Of a DNA stretch of 64,000 nt, positions 26,498 to 34,492 are shown piece after piece; within the stretch, counting starts at the first letter, position 1, and each line of letters opens with the position of its first letter. This stretch comes from Phenylobacterium sp. (lineage in GTDB: Bacteria; Pseudomonadota; Alphaproteobacteria; Caulobacterales; Caulobacteraceae). The notes beneath the pieces were generated by a model. It searched no databases. It was not told where the DNA came from and worked only from the letters and a program-made list of their open reading frames with translations. The DNA is taken from the NCBI RefSeq assembly GCF_013822795.1, contig NZ_PNLB01000008.1:62001-126000 (forward strand). The letters are read 5' to 3'. Position numbers and translations under genes: made by a program.

Positions 26498-26983
26498 TTG
26501 AGCGGCTATCACCTCGCCCAGATCAATGTGGCCCGGCTGAAGGCGCCGATCGACGCGCCCGAGACGGCGGACTTCAAGAACAACCTCGACCGCATCAACG
26601 CCCTGGCGGAAAGCTCGCCAGGCTTTGTCTGGCGGCTGACCGGCGATGGAAACGACGCCACCGACCTCGTCGCCTTCGACGACCCGCTGATCATCACCAA
26701 CCTCTCGGTCTGGGAAAGCCCTGCCGCGCTGGGCGCGTTCGTCTATCGCTCGGGCCACGTCGAGATCATGCGCCGCCGCGCCGAGTGGTTCCACGAGATC
26801 GAGGCCTACATGGCGCTCTGGTGGGTTCCCGTCGGCCACGCGCCGACGCTCGCCGAAGCGGTCGCGCGGCTCGAGCTGTTGCGGGCCAACGGCCCGGGTC
26901 CGGACGCCTTCACCTTCCGCGCGCCGCATCCGGCGCCGGATGCGACCACCTCCCCCCTCCCAATTCTCGACAAATGCGCGTAA
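26498..26983 (+). CDS. DUF3291 domain protein
   Basis: The 161-residue protein matches the DUF3291 (ABM-like dimeric alpha-beta barrel) family: [13 protein letters not shown] at the N-terminus, SPGFVWRL, and the ALWWVP motif near residues 105-110. Members are cofactor-free or heme-related monooxygenase-like folds of unknown reaction. The start is a TTG, chosen because GAGGGGG is correctly placed and the family begins at this point. It lies between the lipoprotein and purQ genes. Confidence 0.8.
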   Translation: MSGYHLAQINVARLKAPIDAPETADFKNNLDRINALAESSPGFVWRLTGDGNDATDLVAFDDPLIITNLSVWESPAALGAFVYRSGHVEIMRRRAEWFHEIEAYMALWWVPVGHAPTLAEAVARLELLRANGPGPDAFTFRAPHPAPDATTSPLPILDKCA

Positions 26984-26993
26984 AGGGCCGCCC

Positions 26994-27656
26994 ATGAAAG
27001 CCGCCGTCATCGTATTCCCGGGTTCCAACTGCGATCGCGACTGCAAGGTCGCCGTCGAACGCTCCACCGGCGCCAAGGTCGACATGGTCTGGCACGCCGA
27101 GACCCAGCTGCCCCAGGGCCTGGATCTGATCGTGCTGCCCGGCGGCTTCTCCTACGGCGACTACCTCCGCTGCGCGGCCATGGCCTCGCTGGCCCCGGTG
27201 ATGACCGAGGTCCGCGCTGCAGCCGATCGCGGCGTCGCCGTGGTGGGGATCTGCAACGGCTTCCAGGTGCTGACCGAGTCGAAAATGCTGCCCGGCGCCC
27301 TGCTGCGGAACGAGAAGCTCAAGTACGTCTGCAAGCCGGTGGCGCTGGAAGTCACCAACGCCCAGACCCGCTTCACCGCCGGCTATGCCGGTCGCCGCGA
27401 GGTCGAGATGACCGTCGGCAACGGCGAGGGCAACTACTTCGCCGACGAGGAAACCCTCGACCGGCTGGAGGGCGAAGGCCAGGTGGTCTTCCGCTACCTC
27501 GACAACCCGAACGGCTCGTCGCGCGACATCGCCGGCATCGTCAACAAGCGCGGCAACGTCATCGGCCTGATGCCGCACCCAGACCGCGCCTTCGAAGCCG
27601 AGCTGGGCTCGGCCGACGGCGCGATCCTCTTCCAGAGCGCGCTCGCCAGCGCCTAG
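26994..27656 (+). CDS. purQ: Phosphoribosylformylglycinamidine synthase subunit PurQ (glutaminase)
   Basis: PurQ is the glutamine amidotransferase subunit that delivers ammonia to PurL in FGAM synthesis. The 220-residue class I GATase has the nucleophile C87 (VGICNGFQV), oxyanion loop [10 protein letters not shown] and catalytic H195 in MPHPDRA. The position normally held by glutamate (H-P-E) is aspartate D197 here, a conservative change. Its last four bases overlap the convergent gene at 27653. It is the last gene of the operon starting at purC. Confidence 0.95.
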   Translation: MKAAVIVFPGSNCDRDCKVAVERSTGAKVDMVWHAETQLPQGLDLIVLPGGFSYGDYLRCAAMASLAPVMTEVRAAADRGVAVVGICNGFQVLTESKMLPGALLRNEKLKYVCKPVALEVTNAQTRFTAGYAGRREVEMTVGNGEGNYFADEETLDRLEGEGQVVFRYLDNPNGSSRDIAGIVNKRGNVIGLMPHPDRAFEAELGSADGAILFQSALASA

Positions 27657-28066
27657 TCCTCGTCGTCTTCGCCGGTCTCGTCGCCGATCGCCTCGGTGAC
27701 CAGCCGGCGCCAGACGGGATCGCTGTCGTCGACCAGGTCGACGTCTTCCAGCAACGCCACCGCGCCGCCGCCATCGGGCAGCACCAGGCCGAGCACCTCC
27801 ATGGTTTCGCCGTCTTCGGAGTGGTGCGCTTCGGCCTGGACGGCGACGGCGGCGACTTCCCCGTCGTCCTCCCACCAGATCACCGGCTGCGGCAGTTCCA
27901 TGTCGATCGGTCGCCCGCCGCTGGTGTCGCCCAGCGCGAAGATCGCCACGCGGTTCTGCACATCCTCCAGCGTCGCCACCGCGCCGGTGAAGGGCTTCAG
28001 CCGCGACCAGTCCTCGGCGTCATAACCGCCGCCGTCGAACCCGAGTTCGTCATCATTGTCATTCAT
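27653..28066 (-). CDS. Acidic conserved hypothetical protein
   Basis: A 137-residue, strongly acidic soluble protein with no signal peptide or membrane helix. Features are a negatively charged N-terminus ([10 protein letters not shown]), a central [13 protein letters not shown] strand and an all-acidic end ([10 protein letters not shown]). I do not recognise a family. It overlaps the end of purQ by four bases on the opposite strand and stands as a single gene. Confidence 0.65.
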   Translation of the reverse strand: MNDNDDELGFDGGGYDAEDWSRLKPFTGAVATLEDVQNRVAIFALGDTSGGRPIDMELPQPVIWWEDDGEVAAVAVQAEAHHSEDGETMEVLGLVLPDGGGAVALLEDVDLVDDSDPVWRRLVTEAIGDETGEDDED

Positions 28067-28111
28067 CGGGCCTGCCTAGACCCGATGACGGCGCGATTCC
28101 AGCGCGCGAAT

Positions 28112-28582
28112 TCAGTGCACGGTGGCGGACACGCCCGCATCGTCGTCCCACATCCGCACCGGCATCGGGAAGCCGGCGTTGCAGAGCGCGACGTTGAGGG
28201 TCCGGGCCAGCAGCACCGGCGCCTCCGGCGCGCCGACCAGCGGCCGCAGCAGCTGCAAGGCTACGTCCGGCGCGGTGCGGGCGACGCCGCAGGCCAGCAC
28301 CACCCGCTGCTCGTCCTGCGAATAGCCGCCGCAGGCGACGCAATGCACCTCCATCGACCGCAAGGCGTTGCGCTCGATGTGCTCCATCAGCGCGACGAAC
28401 ACGCTGGCCACGGGCCTGGAGCTCACGTGCGTCAGGCCCGGCTGCACCAGCTCGCGCGGATCATCGCCGGCCATGCGGGCCCGCGCCCAGGCCCGCAGCG
28501 AGGCCAGCACCAGCTGTTCGGACACCGCCAGACCCTGGGGGCCGACGCGGAGGGAAGCCGCGGCGAGGGGGGCGATGGCCAT
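28112..28582 (-). CDS. Hypothetical protein with CxxC motif behind a Fur-box-like site
   Basis: The 156-residue soluble protein has a CVACGGY motif (C-x-x-C near residues 81-84), two more cysteines, and mainly helical character; no domain is recognised. AAGGAG precedes the ATG. A 21-bp dyad matching alphaproteobacterial Fur boxes lies 14 bases upstream of the start, overlapping where the promoter should be. Iron-dependent repression is therefore likely, and the protein may have an iron or redox role, which is an inference from regulation alone. Confidence 0.7.
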   Translation of the reverse strand: MAIAPLAAASLRVGPQGLAVSEQLVLASLRAWARARMAGDDPRELVQPGLTHVSSRPVASVFVALMEHIERNALRSMEVHCVACGGYSQDEQRVVLACGVARTAPDVALQLLRPLVGAPEAPVLLARTLNVALCNAGFPMPVRMWDDDAGVSATVH

Positions 28583-28595
28583 GGGAGCGCTCCTT

Positions 28596-28616
28596 TATTG
28601 CGAATGACTCGCAATA
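28596..28616 (-). promoter_or_regulatory. Fur-box-like dyad
   Basis: TATTGCGA-ATGAC-TCGCAATA, perfect 8-base arms with a 5-base centre. It resembles the TTGCGAATGATTCGCAA type of Fur site found in Caulobacter-group genomes. It sits immediately upstream of the gene starting at 28582. Confidence 0.65.
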
Positions 28617-28641
28617 TCGATACGCCCACGAGGATCGCCGG

Positions 28642-29040
28642 TCAATCCGGCTGCGCGCCTTCGAGGTTGCGTTTCAGCGCCGCCAGGCCGGCCTCCATCA
28701 ACGGCGTCACCATGTCCGCCAAGGCGTCGGGCTTGATGTCGCTGAACCACACGACCCGGCTTCCCTGCCCGTCCGCGACGACCTGCATCGAGGCCGCGTG
28801 CCGCGTGAACGGCCCGTCGACGACGCTGTAGGCGACCCGCATCGAGGGCTCGTCGACGCCGACGATCTGTTCGGTCACCACCATGCCGTTGGCGAAGGTG
28901 ACCGTCCGGAGGTCACCGTCGATGCGGCCGTCGACCAGCACGCCCGCGAACAGTTCGTGCGCCTGGCCGACCTGTCGTAAGCGCTCCCAGACGTCGGCTA
29001 TCGGCAGGTTTACCGACACGTCTCGCAGGATCGTGACCAT
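28642..29040 (-). CDS. SRPBCC family (polyketide cyclase-like) protein
   Basis: The 132-residue protein has the START/Bet v 1-like layout: strand 1 with RDVSVNLPIADVWERL, a central EQIVGVDEPSMRVAYSVVDGP hairpin, and a C-terminal helix (MVTPLMEAGLAALKRNL) that caps the pocket. Similar short SRPBCC proteins bind hydrophobic ligands. GGAG precedes the ATG. It is single and divergent from the DUF2804 gene, and it lacks the TGTCG-N17-CGTC motif seen before another SRPBCC gene. Confidence 0.8.
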   Translation of the reverse strand: MVTILRDVSVNLPIADVWERLRQVGQAHELFAGVLVDGRIDGDLRTVTFANGMVVTEQIVGVDEPSMRVAYSVVDGPFTRHAASMQVVADGQGSRVVWFSDIKPDALADMVTPLMEAGLAALKRNLEGAQPD

Positions 29041-29182
29041 GGGAAATCTCCGCGGATTGATTTTGCAGGGACAATAGCCCTCCGGGCCGGCGGTTTCTGG
29101 CGGCTATCGGACCCTATCGGCAGGCTTTGCGCTGCCGTTGCGTCATGCCGTAAGCACACCCCCGACAAGCTGCGGAGGCGAC

Positions 29183-30208
29183 ATGCAGAAGCTGATGGGA
29201 TCGGGCGCATTGCTCGACGCGAACGGACATCTGGTCGAGCGCGGTTGGGCGCCCAGCGAGGTCCGCCGCTACGAGCGCGCCGCCATCGGCGTCGCCCATG
29301 ACCATACGGCGATCAAGGAGTGGGACTACTACGCCATCCTCTCTCCCGACTTCGGGCTGGCGCTGACCGTCGCCGACAATGGCCACATGGGCTTCCTCGG
29401 CGTCTCGTGGATGGACTTCCAGGCCAGGAGCTTCGTCAACGGCGGCGTCGGGCTGCCCGCCCCGCACGGCGCCATGAACCTGCCGCCCAGCGCCGACGCC
29501 GGCGACATCGTCCACGTCCATCCGAAGATGGAGATCGCCTTCCGCTTCGCCCCTGGCGGCCGGGTGCTGACCTTCGATGCGCCGAGCTTCGACAAGGGCG
29601 CCGGCATCTCCGGCGAGATCGTCCTGGCCCAGCCGCCGATGGACCGCATGGTCATCGCCACGCCCTTCGCCGAGCAGGCGAGCGCGTTCTACTACAATCA
29701 GAAGATCAACTGCATGCCGGCCTCGGGCCACGTGATCTATGCCGGCAAGCGCTACGAGTTCGAGCCCACGAGCGCGTTCGCGGTGCTCGACTGGGGCCGC
29801 GGGGTCTGGACCTACGACAACACCTGGTACTGGGGCTCGGCCTCGGGCCTGGTCGACGGCAAGCCGTTCGGCTTCAACATCGGCTACGGCTTCGGCGACA
29901 CCTCGGCCGCGTCCGAGAACATCCTGTTCTTTGACGGCAAGGCCCACAAGCTGACCGACTTGGAGTTCCACCTGCCGGACGGCGCCCACGACAGCGGCCC
30001 CTGGCGCTTCACCTCCAGCGACGGCCGCTTCGAGATGAGCTTCGAGCCGATCGTCGACCGCCACGCCGACTTCGCGATGGGGCCGGTCAGCAGCCGCCAG
30101 CACCAGGTGTTCGGGAAGTTCTCAGGCGTCGCGGTGCTGGACGACGGCACGCGGCTGCAGGTCCGCGACCTGATCGGCTTCGCCGAAGAGGTCGAGAACC
30201 ACTGGTAG
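29183..30208 (+). CDS. DUF2804 domain protein
   Basis: The 341-residue protein matches DUF2804, a lipocalin-like or acyl-hydratase-fold family of unknown function: it begins with GSGALLDANGHLVERGWAP, has KEWDYYAILSPDFGLAL, and ends with a long beta-rich part. No signal peptide is visible. I start at the ATG at 29183 because GGAGG is correctly placed. It is followed by a paired inverted-repeat element. Confidence 0.85.
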   Translation: MQKLMGSGALLDANGHLVERGWAPSEVRRYERAAIGVAHDHTAIKEWDYYAILSPDFGLALTVADNGHMGFLGVSWMDFQARSFVNGGVGLPAPHGAMNLPPSADAGDIVHVHPKMEIAFRFAPGGRVLTFDAPSFDKGAGISGEIVLAQPPMDRMVIATPFAEQASAFYYNQKINCMPASGHVIYAGKRYEFEPTSAFAVLDWGRGVWTYDNTWYWGSASGLVDGKPFGFNIGYGFGDTSAASENILFFDGKAHKLTDLEFHLPDGAHDSGPWRFTSSDGRFEMSFEPIVDRHADFAMGPVSSRQHQVFGKFSGVAVLDDGTRLQVRDLIGFAEEVENHW

Positions 30209-30230
30209 CGAAGGGCCTCGCCCCGCCCGT

Positions 30231-30363
30231 GTCATCCCGGTTTGCGAAGCAAGACCGGGACCCATGAACACCGGATGGATCAGAAGGCGGCTCGGCCCCG
30301 CCCCACCCTGCTCGAATAGCGCGAATGGGTCCCGGTCTTCGGCTGCGCCGAAACCGGGATGAC
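30231..30363. repeat. Paired inverted-repeat (BIME/REP-like) element, copy 1
   Basis: A left arm of 35 bases (30231-30265, beginning GTCATCCCGGTTTGCGAAGC) and a right arm of 39 bases (30325-30363) that is nearly its reverse complement, separated by about 60 bases. Each arm also folds on itself (CCCGGT...ACCGGG). A second copy lies at 43821-43952. Both sit between convergent genes. Confidence 0.8.
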
Positions 30364-30371
30364 TCTCGATG

Positions 30372-31640
30372 CTAGGCCTGCTGCTGCTTCAGCGGCAGCA
30401 GGGCCACCAGGCTGATCAGCGCCGCCACGGCGAGGTAGATCCCGACCGGGACCAGGCCGCCCTGCGTCGACAGCGCCTGGGCGACCAGCGGGGTCAGGCC
30501 GCCGCCGATGATGCCGCCGACGTTGAACGCCATCGAAGCGCCGGTGTAGCGCACCCGCGCCGGGAACAGGCCCGGCAGGAACGCGCCCAGCGGGCCGTAG
30601 ACGAAGCCCATGGTCAGCAGCGCCAGCGACAGGAACGCCCAGCAGCCGAGCAGCGAGCCGGAGCCCATCATCGGCGCCATCAGCGCGCCGACCGCGATGG
30701 CCATGAAGCAGCCGGCCATCAGAACCCGGCGCGGATTGCTGGCGTCCGACCAATAGCCGGCCAGGATGATGCCCAGCGCCATGAAGCCGATCGCCCCCAG
30801 CTGCACGCCCAGGAAGGTCTCGCGGCTGTAGCCCAGAGTCTGGGTGCCGTAGCCGAGCGCGAAGGCGGTCGCGAGGTAGAAGGTCGCGAAGCAGGCCACC
30901 ACCGCGAAGGTGCCGGCCAGGGTGGGCATGAGGTGGCGCTTGAACAGCTCGGCCAGCGGCACGTCGGACGGCTTCTCCTCGGCCAGGGCCTTGGAGAAGG
31001 CCGGGGTCTCGGTGAGCTTCAGGCGGACCCAGAGGCCGACCCCGACCAGCAGGGCGCTGCCCAGGAACGGAATGCGCCAGCCCCAGGCCTGGAACTGCTC
31101 GGGCGACAGCAGCATGCCGAGGATCAGGAACAGGCCGTTGGCGGCGATGAAGCCGACCGGCGCGCCGAGCTGCGGGAACATGCCATAGCGCGCGCGCCAG
31201 CCGGGCGGGGCGTTCTCGACCGCCAGCAGCGCCGCCCCGCCCCACTCGCCGCCGAGGCCGAAGCCCTGGCCGAAACGCAGGATGCAGAGCGCGACTGGGG
31301 CCAGCCAGCCGGCCTGCTGATAGGTCGGCAGGAAGGCGATCAATACCGTCGAGGCGCCCATCAGCAGCAGCGAGGCGACCAGGGTCGACTTGCGCCCGAT
31401 GCGGTCGCCGTAGTGGCCGAACACGATCGCCCCGACCGGGCGCGCGAAGAACGCTACCGCCATGCTGGCGTAGGACGACAAGAGCTGCATCGAGGGCGAG
31501 GCGGCCGGGAAGAACAGCGGCCCGAACACCAGGGAGGCGGCGGTCGCATAGATGTAGAAGTCGTAGAATTCGACCGCGGTGCCGACCAGGCTCGCGCCCA
31601 GGACCCGCCGCGTCGACGGCGCCTCAACAGTCTTCGACAT
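30372..31640 (-). CDS. MFS transporter of the metabolite:H+ symporter (MHS) family
   Basis: The 422-residue, 12-helix transporter has MHS/ProP-like motifs: GTAVEFYDFYIYATAASLVF in helix 1 (key residues EFYDF), GDRIGRK in motif A, and RFGQGFGLGGEWGGA in helix 4. MHS proteins import organic acids, osmolytes or aromatic acids with protons. The ATG at 31640 follows GGGGGTGTGG; upstream in-frame codons would add a non-family extension. Ends in KQQQA, adjacent to the repeat element. Confidence 0.88.
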   Translation of the reverse strand: MSKTVEAPSTRRVLGASLVGTAVEFYDFYIYATAASLVFGPLFFPAASPSMQLLSSYASMAVAFFARPVGAIVFGHYGDRIGRKSTLVASLLLMGASTVLIAFLPTYQQAGWLAPVALCILRFGQGFGLGGEWGGAALLAVENAPPGWRARYGMFPQLGAPVGFIAANGLFLILGMLLSPEQFQAWGWRIPFLGSALLVGVGLWVRLKLTETPAFSKALAEEKPSDVPLAELFKRHLMPTLAGTFAVVACFATFYLATAFALGYGTQTLGYSRETFLGVQLGAIGFMALGIILAGYWSDASNPRRVLMAGCFMAIAVGALMAPMMGSGSLLGCWAFLSLALLTMGFVYGPLGAFLPGLFPARVRYTGASMAFNVGGIIGGGLTPLVAQALSTQGGLVPVGIYLAVAALISLVALLPLKQQQA

Positions 31641-31782
31641 CCACACCCCCAATGATTGGCGTTTCGCTTCGCGCCAGACGCCTGTCAGGTCAAGGCGCGG
31701 GCTGTGAAAACTGCGCTGCGGGGGTTGCGACAGTTCGCCCGATTGGCGTCTATCAGCACATAGATTCGCCGGAGACGGGAAA

Positions 31783-32292
31783 GTGACGCAAGGACTTGGG
31801 GCTCTGCGAATACTGGTCGTCGACGACAACGAGCAGATGCGCACGATCATCGGCACGGTTCTCGCCGCCGCCGGCGTCGGGCGGCTCTACTACGCGACCG
31901 ACGGACGACATGGCCTGGACCAGCTGATGAGCCAGCCCGTCGATCTCGCCTATGTCGATTATGAGATGCCGACGATGAACGGCCTCGACTTCATTTCGCG
32001 GGTTCGGGCCCTGCCCGGCGAGGCGCGCTATTTGCCGATCATCATGCTGACCGGCCATTCGGACCTGCCGCGCCTGAACGCCGCGCGTGACCGCGGCGTC
32101 AACGAGTTCCTCGCCAAGCCGGTCACCGCCCGCGACATTCTCAAGCGGCTGGAGTCGGTGATCCTGCGCCCCCGCCCCTACGTCGCAGCCACCGACTTCT
32201 TCGGGCCCGACCGGCGGCGGCGCCGCTCGCCGACCGGCTACACCGGGCCGATGCGCCGGGCCGTCGACCAGGCCGGCGTGCTGGAGCTCTAG
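31783..32292 (+). CDS. CheY-like response regulator
   Basis: The 169-residue protein is a single receiver domain with acidic residues D14/D15, phospho-acceptor D59 (YVDYEMP), T90 (IIMLTGHS) and K112 (FLAKPVT). A 40-residue C-terminal tail holds ATDFFGPDRRRRRSPTGYTG, here cited only for its FGPDRRRR core, which is common in alphaproteobacterial single-domain regulators. No output domain is present. GTG start. No kinase gene lies beside it, so its partner is unknown. Confidence 0.9.
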   Translation: MTQGLGALRILVVDDNEQMRTIIGTVLAAAGVGRLYYATDGRHGLDQLMSQPVDLAYVDYEMPTMNGLDFISRVRALPGEARYLPIIMLTGHSDLPRLNAARDRGVNEFLAKPVTARDILKRLESVILRPRPYVAATDFFGPDRRRRRSPTGYTGPMRRAVDQAGVLEL

Positions 32293-32296
32293 GCGG

Positions 32297-33817
32297 CTAC
32301 CAGGCCCGGCACGCGGCGTCGGGAACCGAGGCGACGCGGACCCAGCGATAGCCCTGCACCTGAACGCCGCCGACCTCGTAGGTGGCCGCCTCGCGGGTGA
32401 AGCACGGCCCGAACGCGCCGGCGTCCGGAACCAGCATCTCGCCGCCGAGCACGACCTTCTCGAAGGTGGCGACCGCTTCTGGCCCCAGCTCGCCGCCGAC
32501 CATCGCCTTCCAGGCCTCGTGGTCGAAGGCTGCGCCCTTCTCGCGGCTGACGAACATCGGCGCGAGCAGGTCGTCCAGCTTGCGCTTGCCGCCCGACTTG
32601 GCGCGGATCTTGGCGTCGAGGTCGGCGAAGTAGAGGGCGCCGCGGTTGTAGGGCACGTGGCGGATGCTCTCCGAGCCGAAGCCGGCCGTGGCGATCTTCT
32701 CGGCCGACCAGCCGCGCGCCTCGCTGCCCCAGTAGCCGCGGGTCATGGCGTTGATCTGCTCGCCATACTCGTCGACCGTGGAGAAACCGGCGCGCATGGG
32801 GGCGAGCGCCGTGAAGTGGGTGGTCAGGCCCTCGCTGAACCAGCTGCTGATCCCGACGGCGCCCGGCGACTCGATGCCGCCGACCCACTGGTGGATCATC
32901 TCGTGGGCGAAGGTCGTGCGCGGCCCCTGCTCGGACGGGTCGCGCGGGGCCGAACCGCGCGAGAGCATGAAAGAGTTCGCCAGCGCCGTGCCGCCGCCGA
33001 CCGGCGGGGTGTCGAGGAAGCGCATGAACACGCGGTAGCGCGGGGCCGGCTTCAGGTAGCCGAAGTCCTTGTCGAGCTGCTGGTAGAGCTTGCCGGACCA
33101 TTCGAGCTCGGCCGCCGGATCGAACGGCGCCTGGCCGAGCCAGGTCCCGCTGAAGCCGTCGATGTCGCCGCTCTTCGGATAGCGCCCCATCGGCCCGGCC
33201 ATGTACCAGGCCTGGCGCAGCTTCTCCGGATCGCCGGTCAACGCAACGTCGCCGTCGCCGAACGAGGCGACCCCGCTCGAGCCCTTGGCCAGACCGCTGA
33301 GGTCCCAGCGAACGTTCAGCTGCGTCTCGCCCAGCTTCTCAGGCAGGATCAGGAAGCCGGCGCCAGCGCCGCTGACGCCGCCGCCCGAAGGCCGGATGCC
33401 GAAGGGCGGGCCCTGCGGGGCGCCGGCCGGCTGCACCGCCGAGCGGTAGCTGATCTTCACCGGATAGGAGACCGCGCGCTGGGCGGTCCAATGACGGAAA
33501 TAGGGAAAGCCGCCGGGCGCGGCCGGATCGTCGACGGAGACCAGCGGCACAACGCCCTTGGCGTCGGTGACGACCAGGTTCTGCACCCGCTCGGCGACGC
33601 CGCGCACGCCGGCGTAGACGACCGGCGCGGAGAGGACGAGCCCATCGCCCTCAGCGCCTGCGATCTCGGTCTTCACCTCGATGGCCGTGACCTCGGCCCC
33701 GCCGTCGCGGACCGGCTTCAGCATCGTGTCCAGCCGCGGCGCGGCCTGCGCGCCCAGCGCCAGCGCGCTCATCGCGCTCGCCAGCAGCCACGCCCGAGAT
33801 CCCAGACCAATGCGCAT
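32297..33817 (-). CDS. Secreted M61/M1-like zinc aminopeptidase
   Basis: The 506-residue protein has a signal peptide (cleavage near ALGAQA, residue 26), a beta-rich N-terminal half and a gluzincin catalytic domain with H305-E-x-x-H309 (HEMIHQW) and the third zinc ligand E329 in WFSEGLTTHF, 20 residues on. The spacing and WFSEG context match M61 glycyl aminopeptidase-like and M1 peptidases. It should act in the periplasm. I start at the ATG at 33817 behind AGGGGGCG. Convergent with the response regulator, with only four bases between the genes. Confidence 0.83.
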   Translation of the reverse strand: MRIGLGSRAWLLASAMSALALGAQAAPRLDTMLKPVRDGGAEVTAIEVKTEIAGAEGDGLVLSAPVVYAGVRGVAERVQNLVVTDAKGVVPLVSVDDPAAPGGFPYFRHWTAQRAVSYPVKISYRSAVQPAGAPQGPPFGIRPSGGGVSGAGAGFLILPEKLGETQLNVRWDLSGLAKGSSGVASFGDGDVALTGDPEKLRQAWYMAGPMGRYPKSGDIDGFSGTWLGQAPFDPAAELEWSGKLYQQLDKDFGYLKPAPRYRVFMRFLDTPPVGGGTALANSFMLSRGSAPRDPSEQGPRTTFAHEMIHQWVGGIESPGAVGISSWFSEGLTTHFTALAPMRAGFSTVDEYGEQINAMTRGYWGSEARGWSAEKIATAGFGSESIRHVPYNRGALYFADLDAKIRAKSGGKRKLDDLLAPMFVSREKGAAFDHEAWKAMVGGELGPEAVATFEKVVLGGEMLVPDAGAFGPCFTREAATYEVGGVQVQGYRWVRVASVPDAACRAW

Positions 33818-33941
33818 TGTTCGCCCCCTGCGGTTCGTCACAAATGCTATGCGTCGACGGGGGCTTTTCTATGCAAAGTCGGCGACGTGACGTCGCTCGC
33901 CGAGCACGGCCATGCACGAAGCGGTCAGACGCCTGGAACGG

Positions 33942-34490
33942 CTATGCGCGGGCCCGGCCCGGGTTTCCGACCACGGTGGCGCCGGGCGGCACGTCGCGGG
34001 TCACCACCGCCCCGGCCCCGATGAGGGCGTCGTCGCCGATGCGCACGCCCGGCAGGATGATCGCCCCGCCGCCGATCCACACATTGGCGCCGATGCTGAT
34101 CGGCCGGCCGAACTCCAGTCCGCCGGCGCGCTCGGCGGCGTCGCGGGGATGATCGGCGGTCAGGATCTGCACGCCGGGCCCGATCTGGGTCTTGGCGCCG
34201 ATGGTGACCGCCACGACGTCGAGGATCACGCAGTTGAAGTTCAGGAACGCCCCGTCGCCAAGGCTGATGTTGAACCCGTAGTCGCAGTGGAACGGCGGGC
34301 GGATCGTCGCCCCCTTGCCGGCGAAGGCCAGCCGCTCGGCGAGCACGGCGTGGCGCTGGTCCATCGGCAGGTCGAGGGCGTTGAAGCGGGCCATCCAGGC
34401 GACGGCGCCCGCGTGGTCGGCCTAAATCTCCGGGTCGCTCGCGTCATAGAGCTCGCCGGCCAACATTCTCTGCTTCTGGGTCGCCGCCAT
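33942..34490 (-). pseudogene. Maltose O-acetyltransferase-like gene with in-frame TAG
   Basis: Read from the ATG at 34490, the frame gives the family N-terminus (TQKQRMLAGELYDASDPEI), then TAG at 34424-34422, then continues in the same frame with ADHAGAVAWMARFNALD and a complete left-handed beta-helix acetyltransferase (FHCDYGFNISLG, TADHP, IGANVWIGGGAIILPGV, GNPGRARA). Full length would be 182 residues, as in LacA/Maa/NodL relatives. The TAG replaces what is often a glutamine codon, so one CAG-to-TAG change explains it. The downstream Met at 34394 could allow a 150-residue product lacking the N-terminal helix. It follows the amidohydrolase gene by two bases. Confidence 0.82.
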
Positions 34491-34492
34491 GC

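Noticed and set aside
27653..28616. Toxin-antitoxin pair formed by the two small unknown genes after purQ
   Set aside because: They have separate starts, a gap of 45 bases, unusual size for such pairs, and no toxin fold or overlapping order. The Fur-like site precedes only the upstream one.
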